Shown here in pieces: positions 18,700 to 30,390 of a stretch of DNA of 64,000 bases. Position 1 is the first letter of the stretch, and every line of letters starts with the position of its first letter. The notes under the pieces are model-generated. The model had not been told where the DNA came from. It ran no database searches and saw nothing but the letters and a program-made list of their open reading frames with translations. The position numbers were made by a program, and so were the translations under genes. Source of the stretch: Branchiostoma floridae (lineage: Eukaryota > Chordata > Leptocardii > Amphioxiformes > Branchiostomatidae); NCBI RefSeq assembly GCF_000003815.2, contig NC_049984.1, positions 2,422,849-2,486,848 on the forward strand, in the 5' to 3' direction.

Positions 18700-19270
18700 C
18701 AACAAATGAGGTACTCAGAACGGAGCAACTCACGAGTTATAAAACTAGCGCTAAGTATTTTAAAAAAACTCTAAAACTAAAGCATATTGGGAGGAAAATG
18801 AGGTGGGCTCAATTGTTTATTGAGAGAAGAAGCAAACAAGTGAGAACGGAACGGCTAACAAGTTATCAAACAACCTCTGAAGCGAAAAGCACCTGAAACT
18901 TAAAAACAAGTGAGACGTGAACGCCTAACGAGTTATGGCTCTACTCCTGCCCACAACCACGAGCGCTGAAAGCCTGTTCTTCCGTAGGGGTCATGACCCG
19001 ACCTTTGCGAGGAGTTCCGCCCCTTCGCTCTGCACCTGCTTCTTGTGGAAGAATGGCGTTCTAATGACCTTGCAGAGAAGGTCACTTCTGTAACTACACA
19101 TTCACACCTCTCTTTCTACCATTGTATTTCTGCTTATTGGCTACAAGTTCTACAAAGGCTAAAGACTTCAATCTACAAGAACATCTTTTCATCTTTTATC
19201 AAAAATCAGGGGGTTAGTAGGAAAAAAAACCTTGTCAAAAGTTATCAAGCCACCTCTGAAACAAAACATG
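18700..19270. repeat. Degenerate repeat with AACGGAACGGCTAACAAGTTAT motif
   Basis: Variants of GAACGG--CGGCTAACAAGTTA recur near 18718, 18847, 18918 and 19240, usually followed by CAACCTCTGAAGC. The copies are too diverged to set unit limits. No gene is seen to 19820. Confidence 0.5.
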
Positions 19271-20952
19271 TGCCTAAGGAACATCTTCAATGTGCTAAGA
19301 ACAGTCCAAGAACAATCCAAGTGGCCAGGAGTCTGGCATGCACGATGAAGGCCACCACTGACTAAGAATCAGTACACTCCAAGCAGATGTGGGAAGGGAA
19401 CATCAGACAGTTTAACTTCATCCTCGGAACCCTTTCGTCACTTGTGTCAAAGGACAATCATGTCACCAAACATCTGCTTGATATTGCACCCAATAATATA
19501 GGTTCAAAACAGGCCACTGAAAATCTACGCTCCACGTAATGTGCAACAACTGACAACTTTTCCTGATTGTAGAAACTTGTCGTGGTGGCTGTATGGCCAG
19601 CGTTGTACCTGTAGCGTGATAGCTGCCAATTTTCTTCATTAGGCCATTAGAGATGCTCGTTAAATACAGCGGGGAGGGGGCCTAACGAACTGAAAAACAG
19701 ACAGGGGTCAAAGACCCAATAATCACTCACTTACATGATAGATATTGTTTTGACAGTTTTCGCTACATTCTGGCAAATCAGTTTTATAATTGCCTTGAAA
19801 CACCTTACATATAAGCAATAGACATGGAGTTTCATGGAGTGAATATAGTCTGAGATTTGACATTTTCATCTAGGCCTATTGATAAATCTTTGTTTCAACA
19901 TGTGTGAAGAAATGAATTGTACAGGTGTGTTGGAATTGGACCGTACACAACGTTACATACCTATGGTATAAGTACATATCCACAGTATTATTAAGTACAT
20001 ACCTACAGAGCTAATGTTACAGACAGACAGCTGGGGAGGACAAACCTGTCCCGTGTGTGTCTGTTTCCCCACCTGTGCCCCATTGTTCCCCTGTGGAGAC
20101 ATCTGCCACAGGAACAATGGCTACAGTCTCGCCACACCTGTCACCCGCTCGCTACAATTGTCACAATTACCAACAGGTGACACTCCTGTCGCCACACGCC
20201 TTTTGTTACATGTCACGGAACTCAGATTTTGGGGGTTGATTTTGTGATTTCTGGTCTTAGAAGAAGAGATTTCAAGATTAAACATTTAACATTGCAGAGA
20301 CCATCTTTGCACATAAAAAAATTTTCTGAACATTTCGTCTACCTCTTTGAATACTTTTTCATTTCTCATATTGTAAACTAATATTCTAAGCACGTGACTT
20401 GCATCATACCTATACTATCAACTGTATACAGGCTGAAAGATAAAAACCTGTTCAAAGTTGTTTCGCATCTTCTTCTTCTTTTTTTTTCTTTCGTTTCGTA
20501 TGTTTTGTCTTCTTTATTCTAGTTTCCAATTTTGGTAAACAATTATGATTAATGGCTTTAACGATGGCAGAAGTTAACGAAGCATGTTAACGATCAGTCT
20601 GACCTTCACTTTTGTAGTGTTTATAGAAGCATCCCAGACAAATGTCATGTACATCATAACCTTTTATTTTCTTTGTTAACTATATGGAAAAAGTGACAGT
20701 TAAAACTCAAAACTATTAGGTGTTCCTCAGTGACTTTTACCGAGAAAACATGCCCTTCCCAAACCTCTAACATACAACCAGAACAAAAAATAAATTATTT
20801 CTATTACTCAGATTTTTTTACTTTTAGCTTCAAAATCTTCTTTTTTTTCAGCTGCTCTCATCAGTTTTGGGATACTAAAAGCATGTTGTCTATGAGACTA
20901 TGGTGGCTATGGCCTAACATATGTCCCAATGGACCTCATCATACACAGAAAG
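19271..20952. other. Non-coding stretch, nothing recognised
   Basis: Includes a pyrimidine-rich segment near 20470. An open frame at 20014-20247 (Cys- and Thr-rich) has no recognisable family. No splice-supported exon, RNA gene or clear transposon end is seen. Confidence 0.45.
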
Positions 20953-21052
20953 NNNNNNNNNNNNNNNNNNNNNNNNNNNNNNNNNNNNNNNNNNNNNNNN
21001 NNNNNNNNNNNNNNNNNNNNNNNNNNNNNNNNNNNNNNNNNNNNNNNNNNNN
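20953..21052. other. Assembly gap (100 N)
   Basis: Exactly 100 N, a gap of unknown size at the edge of duplicated block B. Confidence 0.95.
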
Positions 21053-21054
21053 TA

Positions 21055-23515
21055 CGTATACGGGTGATTAATTGTCTGGTTTCTGCTGTTTGCATATTGA
21101 TATTTAGCAGGTTGTTTACTCCCTGCTCTGGTGCGTTTTGCTGACATTTTTATGTTAACGCTTTTTAGATTTTGAGACTCAGACATAAGACTACAGGGAC
21201 AAATAGAATTTGTGTGGCCTAACATAATTGAAATAAGAAATAAGATAAAAAGAAGCCTTCATACATTTAGTATATGCTTGGTTGATTGTCTGATTTGTGC
21301 TGTTTGAATATCAACATTTAGCAGGTTGTTTACCCCCTGGTCTGGTGCCTTTTTTTTTACATGTCATGTTAACGCTTTTTAACATTTTCAGATTTGGAGA
21401 AGTAGAAAAAGCATGATGTGGCTTTTTTTTGCATGATTCAACTTAAGACTTGTACATTGTTGTCTTTAAAACTTCCCTTTCAAGATGGTCAGAATATCAT
21501 TCTTCAGTCGGCCCTTTCTGGGCTGTGAAGTCATGGAGGACTTTCCTCAGTCCTCTTGCTGCCGTTGGGCCTCCCAGATGTGAGCTCTGGGGAGCTGTTC
21601 TGGACTTTCCTCAGTCCTCTTGCTGCCGTTGAGCCTACCCAGATGTAGAGCTCTGGGGAGCTGTTCTGGACTTTCCTCAGTCCTCTTGCTGTCGTTGTGC
21701 CTCCCAGATGTGAGCTCTGGGGAGCTGTTCTGGACTTTCCCTCAGTTCTCTGGCTGTCGTTGTGCCTCCCAGATGTGAGCTCTGGGGAGCTGTTCTGGAC
21801 TTTCCTCAGTCCTCTTGCTGCCATTGTGCCTCCCAGATGTGAGCTCTGGGGAGCTGTTCTGGACTTTCCTCAGTCCTCTTGCTGTCGTTGTGCCTCCCAG
21901 ATGTGAGCTCTGGGGAGCTGTTCTGGACTTTCCTCAGTCCTCTTGCTGTCGTTGTGCCTCCCAGATGTGAGCTCTGGGGAGCTGTTCTGGACTTTCCTCA
22001 GTCCTCTTGCTGTCGTTGTGCCTCCCAGATGTGAGCTCTGGGGAGCTGTTCTGGACTTTCCTCAGTCCCCTTGCTGTTGTTGTGCCTCCCAGATGTGAGC
22101 TGGGGAGCTGTTCTGGACTTTCCTCCGTCCTCTTGCTCTCGTTGTGCCTCCCAGATGTGAGCTCTGGGGAGCTGTTCTGGACTTTCCTCAGTCCTCTTGC
22201 TGTCGTTGTGCCTCCCAGATGTGAGTTCTGGGTAGCTGTTCTGGACTTTCCTCTGTCCTCTTGCTGTCGTTGTGCCTCCCAGATGTGAGCTCTGGGTAGC
22301 TGTTCTGGACTTTCCTCAGTCCTCTTGCTGTCGTTGTGCCTCCCAGATGTGAGCTCTGGGGAGCTGTTCTGGACTTTCCTCAGTCCCCTTGCTGTTGTTG
22401 TGCCTCCCAGATGTGAGCTGGGGAGCTGTTCTGGACTTTCCTCAGTCCCCTTGCTGTCGTTGTGCCTCCCAGATGTGAGCTCTGGGTAGCTGTTCTGGAC
22501 TTTTCTCAGTCCTCTTGCTGTCGTTGTGCCTCCCAGATGCGAGCTCTGGGGAGCTGTTCTGGACTGGAGTCTGACAAACAAGCTGGGATAAGTCTGACGT
22601 AATCTGGGTGTGTTGATTGTCTGAAGCTGGCTGTTTGAATGTCAACTTTGATGCATAGTTATAATGGTTTATTTGTTCCTAGAAATTGCCTTGTTCATAC
22701 TTTTAGCTTGCAGTTGAAAACTCCTTGGGTGCAGTTTTCAAATCAGCCACTATGGGGCACTCTTAGTTCATGTTATTGATGTTGATATGAAATTATTCAC
22801 AGCTAATTTTTCGTATTTGACACTGTCTTCATCAAGTGCATGGGATGTATGTGAACCTTCAAATTGATATTTTTCGAAAGCTTGTTGGAATACCTTTTTC
22901 AGTACAGATAATTTGTTCCTTCTTCAATTCGCCTGTCCATTTTTTGCATTTTCAAAAAATAAAAGACCTGAGACAAAATAATACAGGGTTATCTATGATC
23001 ACAAACCTGTAAATATTGCTATTCAGAGCCACATGCACATAATTTTAGTCTAAAAACATAATGCCTTTTATTCAGAACATTAGTAACAAATTTAAGGAAG
23101 GGATTTATTGCATAAAACGTGCCATTAAAACTCCTCAGGCTGTTTTTTTTGTGTGTGTGTTACTCAAGCCGTATAGCTTCACCCCTGGCCAAACCTTTTT
23201 AAAAAACTTTTTCGACCTGCCGATTGATCCAATCTTTTTTGGGAAAAACCGAGAAGCAACAAATGTATTTTTTGTGGCTTCAGCTTGTATGCAAAGAATT
23301 GGCTGTTACTATTCTGTTTGGTAAATGTATTACAGTGCTATCACCAAATTAATCCAATTTGCTTCTTTCTAGGCAGTAACACTGTCACAGTGGCACTTTC
23401 AGACAAGGAAGATGAAGGGAAAGGATGAGGAAGGAATGGCTTAAAGAAGAAACCTGAATGGCTAAGATGTAGAGACAGACAGACAGAAAGGCTGGTGGCT
23501 GTGGCCGTGCACAGG
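21055..23515. repeat. Low-copy duplicated block, copy B (partner at 3950-5960)
   Basis: It shares with copy A, in the same order and orientation, the AGCAGGTTGTTTAC segment (twice, near 21108 and 21320), the CTTGTACATTGTTGTCTTTA segment, the flanks and units of the 64-bp minisatellite, the GGACTGGAGTCTGACAAACA segment after it, and the GAAGAAACCTGAATGGC segment near 23447. The PRODH exons lie between the two copies. Confidence 0.7.
21536..22562. repeat. 64-bp minisatellite, about 16 units, with higher-order structure
   Basis: Same unit as at 5110-5372. Two units near 22063 and 22381 share CCCCTTGCTGTTGTTG plus a 2-bp deletion (GAGCTGGGG for GAGCTCTGGGG), so a five-unit block of 318 bp has itself been duplicated. 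The unit length is not a multiple of three and has no minus-strand stop, so long minus-strand open frames (up to 215 codons) simply rotate through all three frames and are not evidence of a gene. Confidence 0.92.
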
Positions 23516-23749
23516 TGAGTTGAGGACTCTTCTTAATCTTATGTCGTACCTGGACAGTGATTACATTTAATACAGGTGTTTAAAACTGGGTGGTATTTTG
23601 GGTTATTGGTTTCTATTCAGATGCCTCAGGCCTCCATGAAATTTAGTTCAAACACACTTTGTGGGTGCCAAGTCTACCTCTGTGCATGGAAAATTTGAAT
23701 ACTGGAATAAGAAGTTGGAACTGAAAGACAGATAAAGGACCCCAGTGCC

Positions 23750-23772
23750 TACCTACCTACCTACCTACCTAG
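23750..23772. repeat. (CTAC)n microsatellite
   Basis: Five to six CTAC units; probably the microsatellite tail of the adjacent minus-strand LINE fragment. Confidence 0.8.
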
Positions 23773-23788
23773 TCCCTTAACCTCCAGG

Positions 23789-24095
23789 TCATTGGGGGGA
23801 CAAGGTAGACAAGAAGATAAAGAGTTGCCTCCAGGTTCGTCTGTCCCTAGCCAGGGTTATCCTCTCCTGTAGGCTGAGGCCCGTCCAGTCAGTGATGTTG
23901 TCCTGCCAAGCTTTCCGCTGACGTCCGCGACGACGCCCTCCCTCTACTGTTCCTTGCAGGATTGTCTTGGCCAGGTTGTTGTGTCTGGTAATATGCCCGA
24001 ACCACTGCAGTTGCGTCTTTAACTGTTGCTAGGAGTGGTTCTTGAGGGCCAACGAGGTCGCGTACCTGTTCCCGCACGTATACCCCAGTGACTAG
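23789..24095 (-). mobile_element. LINE fragment, C-terminal end of ORF2, frameshifted
   Basis: The minus strand encodes WFGHITRHNNLAKTILQG, GGRRRGRQRKAWQDNI, TDWTGLSLQERITLARDR and WRQLF, ending at a stop (23791-23789). The WFGHI-R...GRRRGRQRK-W-D...GL...A-DR--W pattern is the usual C-terminus of several LINE groups. The upstream part VREQVRDLVGPQEPLLATVK is in another frame, so one frameshift lies near 24025. The 3' tail is (GTAG)n on the minus strand (CTAC repeats at 23752-23770). It is 5'-truncated and inactive. Confidence 0.75.
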
Positions 24096-24270
24096 CCTAC
24101 AATAGATAGAAAATAAATGAAATTACCCCAGTAGTGAATCAGATAGGTGTCAATGAGGAGTGTCTAAGCCACGGATTGATCTCTGCATAGGAGAATCATC
24201 CATTGCTAAAACAAAACAAAAGTTTGACATCTAAGAAGCTTGACTTGTCTACAGAAAAACACTTCTGAAC

Positions 24271-24617
24271 CAGGGTTATAGCTAGCACCTGTCCTTCCAT
24301 CCTTTGACGGAATTTTGCAGCTTAAGATGGAAAAAAATTTGCCCATTCCCATCGAACAAAAATCGATATGTAAAGATATAAATTATAATAATAAAACTGT
24401 CTCCCCTATGTAATTTTTCACCAAAACAGGTGTTGTTGAGTCTACCAGCAAAATTTACACCTCAAAATGCAGGAGGTCTAGATTTCAGAGGGTCTAGATT
24501 TCAAAATTTTTCAGAGGTGCATGCCCCGGACCCCCTATAGGAACGCTGCGCCTTGGACGCTTGATAGGATTCAAAATAGAAGGGACGGAAAATGATTTCA
24601 GGCTGGCTACAACCCTG
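24271..24617. mobile_element. hAT-like MITE, family B
   Basis: The left end is CAGGGTTATAGCTAG and the right end GGCTGGCTACAACCCTG. Target duplication TTCTGAAC/TTCTGGAC (7 of 8). The body matches the copies at 12628 and 58020. Confidence 0.85.
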
Positions 24618-24625
24618 TTCTGGAC

Positions 24626-26070
24626 TGAACCAGCCCTGGGCTGAAGTACAGGAGACGTTCCTTTGGACTGAAGCCAGGTGAGGCAGAGCTGACCTCTCAC
24701 CAACCATCGCTGAGGGGTAAATGTTTGGTCTGCTTGAGCAGAGGAGGTGAACGGAAGGACGATTGTGTCTTGAGAAAGTGCCAGGCTCCTCTAAGTAGTC
24801 TTAAATCTTTTGAAGCAGATTTTGTCTGAGACAATATTTCATGCTCTTATTAAGGACATTGAAGCCACATATTTCGAATGTCAATGATATTCATTTTCAA
24901 AAGCATGTACATAATTATATTTAGTAGCAATAGTAAACTCAAACCTCGATTCATTACAAGTAACCACTCAAGGGACTGAAGAGAATTGTAACTTACTGTA
25001 AAAGTGGATGTGGCTGTTTCAATGTGACTTGTGACTGGAGGTACCCTGGGAAAACGCAGACTGTGTGTGCAAGGTGTGCAAGGTTTATCGTCCCTCCCCG
25101 TCACACGTGAGGGTGCGCATGAGGCAGGCAGGGATCGGTAACTCTTCTTTGCGAAACTTCTTCAAGCTGGTTTCCCAGGGTAGACTGGAGGTGGCCTGTG
25201 CCAGGTGGTTGCCAGGTGGTTGCAAGACCATAGCATGTCCAGGTCATTAAAGATACAAAAACTGGAAGTTGTGCTGCAGTACCAAGGTGACATACCAGGA
25301 GGACCAAAATTTCTTCGTCTTCCCAAAATCTACCAAGTTACCAACATACCAAATATCATCATAATCCATGTACAGGTTCTTGAGTTATGCTGACTATAAA
25401 AATCCAGAAACACAAACAGACACACCAGAAACATTATCTCTATTTTTCATTTCTCGTGGAGATAAGAAAATAAAGCAATGCAAACACACTGTATGGTATA
25501 CGTAAGGATGCCCGGATTAAACTTGACAGATCCACTGGCCTTCATAATGTATGTTCAGGAGAAACACAAGCAGAAGAATTTCGTCACAACAAAAGCAATC
25601 TCAGTTTTAATCTTGTCAAAACACACTATGGCACAGCCTGATATTAAGTACTTCAGTTCTACCTGGCCTTGACACTGTGAGGGTTAATTCCCACTCAAAC
25701 ACATACAAGCAAAAGAATCTTAACAGAGCACAAATCCATGGTCAAATATGACAGCTTGTCATAATAAGATGTGTGTGTACAAGCCTTAAGCAAGTAAGCG
25801 AGGTAACATCGTACATGTTATGAAAGTAAAGCCCTACCAGACCACCCAAGTATGAGTTTGGGAAAAGATAACCAAGCTCCTATCATAAGGGATTGAATCA
25901 TGGATTACATGCTGAACTGTAGTTTCCTGTGCTGGTTTGTCAGCCTCCATCAATAGGCTTGAGTCAAAGGAGTTTTCGTCTTGCTTTCTTCCTCTTAGCT
26001 TCTCTCCAAGCAGAGGTTAGGCTGTTGTTGTTTTTTTACATGTTTTAGTCATTTTGATCAGGCTTTCTAT
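24626..26070. other. Non-coding; fragment of GGGCCCCCTAGCGGC repeat family near 25255-25440 (reverse)
   Basis: The segment around TGTGCTGCAGTACCAAGGTG and TTCTTGAGTTATGCTG is the reverse complement of a part of the repeat at 26075-27147. The rest shows no exon or RNA gene. Confidence 0.45.
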
Positions 26071-26074
26071 TTAC

Positions 26075-26110
26075 CTCCATGAAATGTCATGGAGGTTATA
26101 TTTTACCCAG

Positions 26111-26146
<36 letters not shown>

Positions 26147-27147
26147 TGTGAACAAGATAACTCAAGAACGGCTGGGTGGATTGGTTTCATACTTGGTGTG
26201 TTGGTGGGGTGTGATAAAAGCTGGAAGTGATTAGATTTTGGGCCTCCTAGCGGCTTCCCTTGGTACTGCAGCGCAACTTCCGGTTTTGCTATCTCCTTTT
26301 CTGAACACGCTAGGGTCACGAATTTTGAGTATTAGATAGCTCTTGTGCTCAGGAATGAGTGACATAAGTTTGGGCCCCCTAGCGACTAGGTTTGGGATAG
26401 CAGGGGCATTTTTGTCAAAAACTTCTGAAGCGGATAACTCAAGAAGGGAACAACGGATTTTCATGATTTTTTGTATGTACGTACCTTAGACCAAGGAAAA
26501 AACCTCCTTGCTTAGACAATGTTGTACAAGATAAGATGCTAATCATGCAAAATTAGCATAATTAATAAGAATATTCTATCATAACAGTTTTTGCAAAGTA
26601 TCTCCTGTCCTGGAAATGATATGGTCTTGACAATTGGGTGGTAGATAGCTTTTAGTGTCATAACAAAGTGGGGCAAGTTTCAGCCCCCTAACATGTAATT
26701 GTGGAACTTCAGGGGGATTTTTGTCAAGACATTCCAATGAGGATAACTGCAGAAAGGATTGACGGATTGGCATCATATTAGGCATACGGGCACCTTAGGC
26801 AAAGATGTTTATAATGATAAACATGTTATGCAAATGAGGACTTAATTTGCATAATTAATGAGGAAATTGTATAATTCCATTGTTTTCAATAACTGGACTT
26901 CAATAAATGTAACACATGTTAATTATGATAGGTAGAATATAAGCAGATACCAAATATGGTAATGAGAAACTTATTTGCATAATTTCTGCAAAAAATTGCA
27001 AAACCGCTTTATGATCAATAATGGGAATTTTTTAATTGTGACATGTGTACGTTAGTCAATGATGAACAACACCATGCAAAAATTATGTTAATGTGTTAGT
27101 CAATTGCATGAAATTTACGAAAGCTCTAAATTTTCATGGAGGTATGA
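26075..27147. mobile_element. Unclassified repeat with ACCTCCATGAAA inverted ends
   Basis: The left end ACCTCCATGAAATG and the right end TTTTCATGGAGGT are inverted. Inside are a (GT)n microsatellite, repeated phrases such as GATAACTCAAGAACGG / GATAACTCAAGAAGGG, GGGCCTCCTAGCGGC and TTTGCATAATTAATGAGG. The internal third recurs at 36040-36420 and, reversed, near 25255. It has no reading frame of note, so it is probably a non-autonomous DNA element or a composite. Confidence 0.55.
26112..26145. repeat. (GT)n microsatellite
   Basis: About 15 GT dinucleotides within the preceding repeat element. Confidence 0.9.
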
Positions 27148-27719
27148 GGTCGCCGAACTCTAGTTTGTATTTTTTCTTGATGTCTCGTGGCCTAGGCCTG
27201 TGCAAAATAGAAAGTGGGATAAAAACGACAAAAAATAGCCTGAGCCTAACCTCTGCTTGGGGTTACTCTGAGATGCCCCAAGGTCTTTTCAGTCATTTGG
27301 AGGAAATTTTCCATGTATCTTTGATATTGTTGTTGGTTTGATTTACCAACAGGAAAGCGCACAACGATAAATTTCGATGGGCGTTGTGGATATAGCTTGG
27401 CTTGAATGACAACTTACTTTAGCTTGAAAGATCCTTAATTGTCATTCATGGTATTCCTGCAGTTTAGGAAGAATCCTCCAGAGGGCACCATCCCCCTACA
27501 ATGTACCAGAATGATAGTGTAGGAAAAATCTGCTCTTTCAAAAGTCACAGATCTCCCCTCTTGGAAAGGTACGGATGTCCCTACTGAATCTCACTTGCCC
27601 TTTTCATTCATTCATTTATTTATGTATCCAATATTACACCACTAGTCAGAGCAGTTTAAGTGCATTCACAAACAAAACAATTTCGCCAGATGTAGCAACA
27701 AAAAAAAGATAAACAAAGG
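27148..27719. other. Non-coding stretch, nothing recognised
   Basis: Includes a short (ATTC)n near 27605. No gene evidence. Confidence 0.45.
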
Positions 27720-28380
27720 TGCAAATCATTTAGGTGTGCCTGCAGTTATAGCTGCTATGGAAAGTCCGTCAAAAACATTTCCATAAAAAGAGATGGATAT
27801 TTTGTCTTGAATCCCATGTGCCTGCAAAGTTCAAACACTACTAAAAAGTGTATGCCAGGTCCAAACCGTTGTACTGCTTTAGGAAAGTCCATGAAAATAA
27901 TACAACAAGGTACAAATCTCTCCCCTTAGAAGGCAAAGGGATCATTGCATGCATCTCTTTTATATTCTCGGGACAACTTAGTACTTATTTACATGCTCGG
28001 GACAACTTAAATGATCCCTTTACCCCTTAGAAAAAGACGGATATTTCCTCTTGATTGTCATGTGCCTTCAAAGTTAAAACATTGTATGCCAGGTCCAAAC
28101 AGTTGTACTGCTTTAGGAAAGTCCACTATCCTGCTACTGTACCTTTTAGTATGGTGCAGAGATGGATATTTCCTCTTAAATCAAATGTGCCTGCAAAGTT
28201 AATTTTAAAACATTACTATTAGTACTCCCCAGCAAGACAGGTCCAAACAGTTGTACTGCTTTAGAAAGAAACAGATACTAGTATTTCTTCTTGAATGTAA
28301 TGTTCCTGCAAAGTCAAACATGTAAGTGTATGCCAGGTCCAAACAGTTGTACTGCTTTAGGAACGTCCATTAAAACGTTG
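27720..28380. repeat. Degenerate long-period tandem array (about 5 units)
   Basis: The phrase TGCCAGGTCCAAACAGTTGT with ACTGCTTTAGGAAAGTCC recurs near 27853, 28088, 28240 and 28332, alternating with GATATTTCCTCTTGA and GTGCCTGCAAAGTTAA. Spacing is uneven (about 90-235 bp). Non-coding. Confidence 0.75.
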
Positions 28381-28478
28381 CAGTGCCATGTAATCCTGCA
28401 TCAGTCGGGACCTACAAATAGGATCAAAGCCCTGCTAACCCACCAGCCTGAGGTCTTCCATACTTCCCCCTGACAACA

Positions 28479-29044
28479 CCCTCCCGGTATTCACACCGTA
28501 CACATGCAGGGCTCAAAATATGCATATACAGGTTAGTGCAAGTAAAATTGGAGCTGTGCAGGTATTTCTGGTGTCTACCTGCACCTAACCTGCACTGGTC
28601 CATGTACTGGGTATATACAGGTTAGTGCAGGTAAAATTGGAGCTGTGCAGGTAATTCTGGTGTCTACCTGCACCTAACCTGCACTGGTCCATGTACTGGG
28701 TATATACTGAGGTTAGTGCAGGTAAAATTGGAGCTGTGCAGGTATTTCTGGTGTCTACCTTCACCTAACCTGCACTGGGCCATGTACTGGGTTTTATACG
28801 TAAATGTCCTATGATGTAGGGGTATATGGATTGTTATCAGCTGCATTGACTGTTACAACCTATAAAGTATAACAGAAAAAATAGCTGCAATGGTTTCTGA
28901 ACAATTTTAGTATGATCCATACTTCCTAAATTCAGAGTGGTGCAGGTAAAATTTGTCTGGTGCAGGTAGTCTTCAATGTTACCTGCACCAGTGGAGAAAA
29001 AAGTATTTCGAGCCCTGCCCTCCCGGTATTCAGCCTGTACACAT
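28479..29044. mobile_element. hAT-like MITE, family A, with 3 inner units and 27-bp flanking direct repeats
   Basis: The element is 28507-29017, from CAGGGCTCAAAATA to TATTTCGAGCCCTG. The inner unit GTTAGTGCAGGTAAAATTGG... (about 86 bp) is present three times. Immediately outside, CCCTCCCGGTATTCA plus TACACAT is found on both sides (28479-28505 and 29018-29044, 24 of 27 identical), much longer than the 8 bp expected of a hAT element. Confidence 0.82.
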
Positions 29045-29715
29045 CGGAGCGTCCATGTTTCCGTTTTGGCCCTATGCAGGTCAGTGGGGCAACTTGTCAC
29101 AGCTTTATTGAGCCTCCCCAGTCTATTTTCTAACACGTGGGTGTTCAGGGTGCGTTTGGAGATGTCAGCATTGGGCATAAATACTAGACTATAATGTGCT
29201 GTCACTGATTCGGTAAGGAGTAAAGTTGGGCAGACAAGCAGTCTACAGATGCAGGTAGGTCCTTGGTTTGCTGCTCTCTCAGGTTTGCCAAATATCATGA
29301 TATCACAGTGATAGCTGCTCACTGGTTATTAAAGAATTCAGATTGTCTTAAATAAAGTGAATGCTTGTTCTGTTTTTATTTCCAATTACTTACATTGGAG
29401 CCTCTTACAACCTAATGATATTTTGGGAACTTTATTTTCAGATGTCTTTCCAGTTGGTTATATCCCATACCACCACTAGCTACTTGAAATAACATCATCC
29501 TCAGTTGAATACTGTATATGACTGAGCACTTAACTATACCTTTAGCTATTTACTCTCTACCTTAGGGACTAGGATACAGGATTATACACAGCACTGCTCT
29601 TAATTCTGTAACAGCAATTGTGATTTTCATATGGTTTATTCATAAAGGCAGACCCAGTACACCTTAATAATGTATACCATGATAAATTGACAGCTATAAA
29701 GTGTATGGCCTTAAT
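29045..29715. other. Non-coding stretch, nothing recognised
   Basis: No exon-like frame with splice sites, RNA gene or transposon end is evident. Confidence 0.45.
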
Positions 29716-29838
29716 ACGATAATCTCATTAAAACCCGTTTTTCAAGGTCTCAGTTCAGTCCTTCTAATTAATTTTCGCGGTTTTCGCGACGATTGTAATT
29801 GGCTGACGGAAAAAAATTTCGAGCTGGCTAAAGCCCTG
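29716..29838. mobile_element. Right-end fragment of family-B-related MITE
   Basis: CGATAATCTCATTAAAACCC, TTCAAGGTCTCAGTTCAGTC and GAGCTGGCTAAAGCCCTG match the right 120 bp of the element at 50478-50830. The left part is absent. Confidence 0.75.
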
Positions 29839-30390
29839 CATCTCTGCCTTCTAACGATGATCAGAGATTGTCATCATCATCCCTTAATATGAATCTAGAT
29901 CTGTCCTGAACTTAAAGCACTATTCAATCTTTTTTTTAATCATAAAGGTCCTTATTTTTTAGATTTTCATCCCATTCACAAACAAACATGACTGAACACA
30001 GCGCATTTTTGTTCAAAAGTCAAAAGTTACCCTTCACTACTTATCACTTATCCTCACTCATCACCAGCTTTGGGGTTACTTAAGGTAACAAATCACCCCT
30101 CAGTGTTCAGGTGTGCTTAATTTCCACCTGTCCATTGTTCCGTCCCGCAGGTGTGACAAAGGTGAGTCTGTCCCTGCCAAACGGCCACAGGCCTCGCTAC
30201 AATAGTGCTTCTCACTCGCCACACAATCGCTACTTCTCCTCCCCTCCTCTGTTGGTTTTGACAGCAGGCCAGCTGATCAGGAAGTTGACCTTGAGAAAGG
30301 GGTGACATTGTCTGAAGGTCAGCTGGTCTAATGGCATCATTAAGTCAGGTGGGAACTGGGGGTCCGGCTTTGTGCTTTTGTTCGTTTTGG
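29839..30390. other. Non-coding stretch, nothing recognised
   Basis: A GC-richer segment at 30120-30305 has open frames on both strands but no motif or splice support. Confidence 0.4.

Noticed and set aside
21934-22581. 215-codon minus-strand open frame (and smaller ones at 5188-5510 and 21531-21824)
   Set aside because: They lie wholly in the 64-bp minisatellite, whose unit has no minus-strand stop; because 64 is not a multiple of three the frame rotates through all three readings, which is not how a coding repeat behaves.
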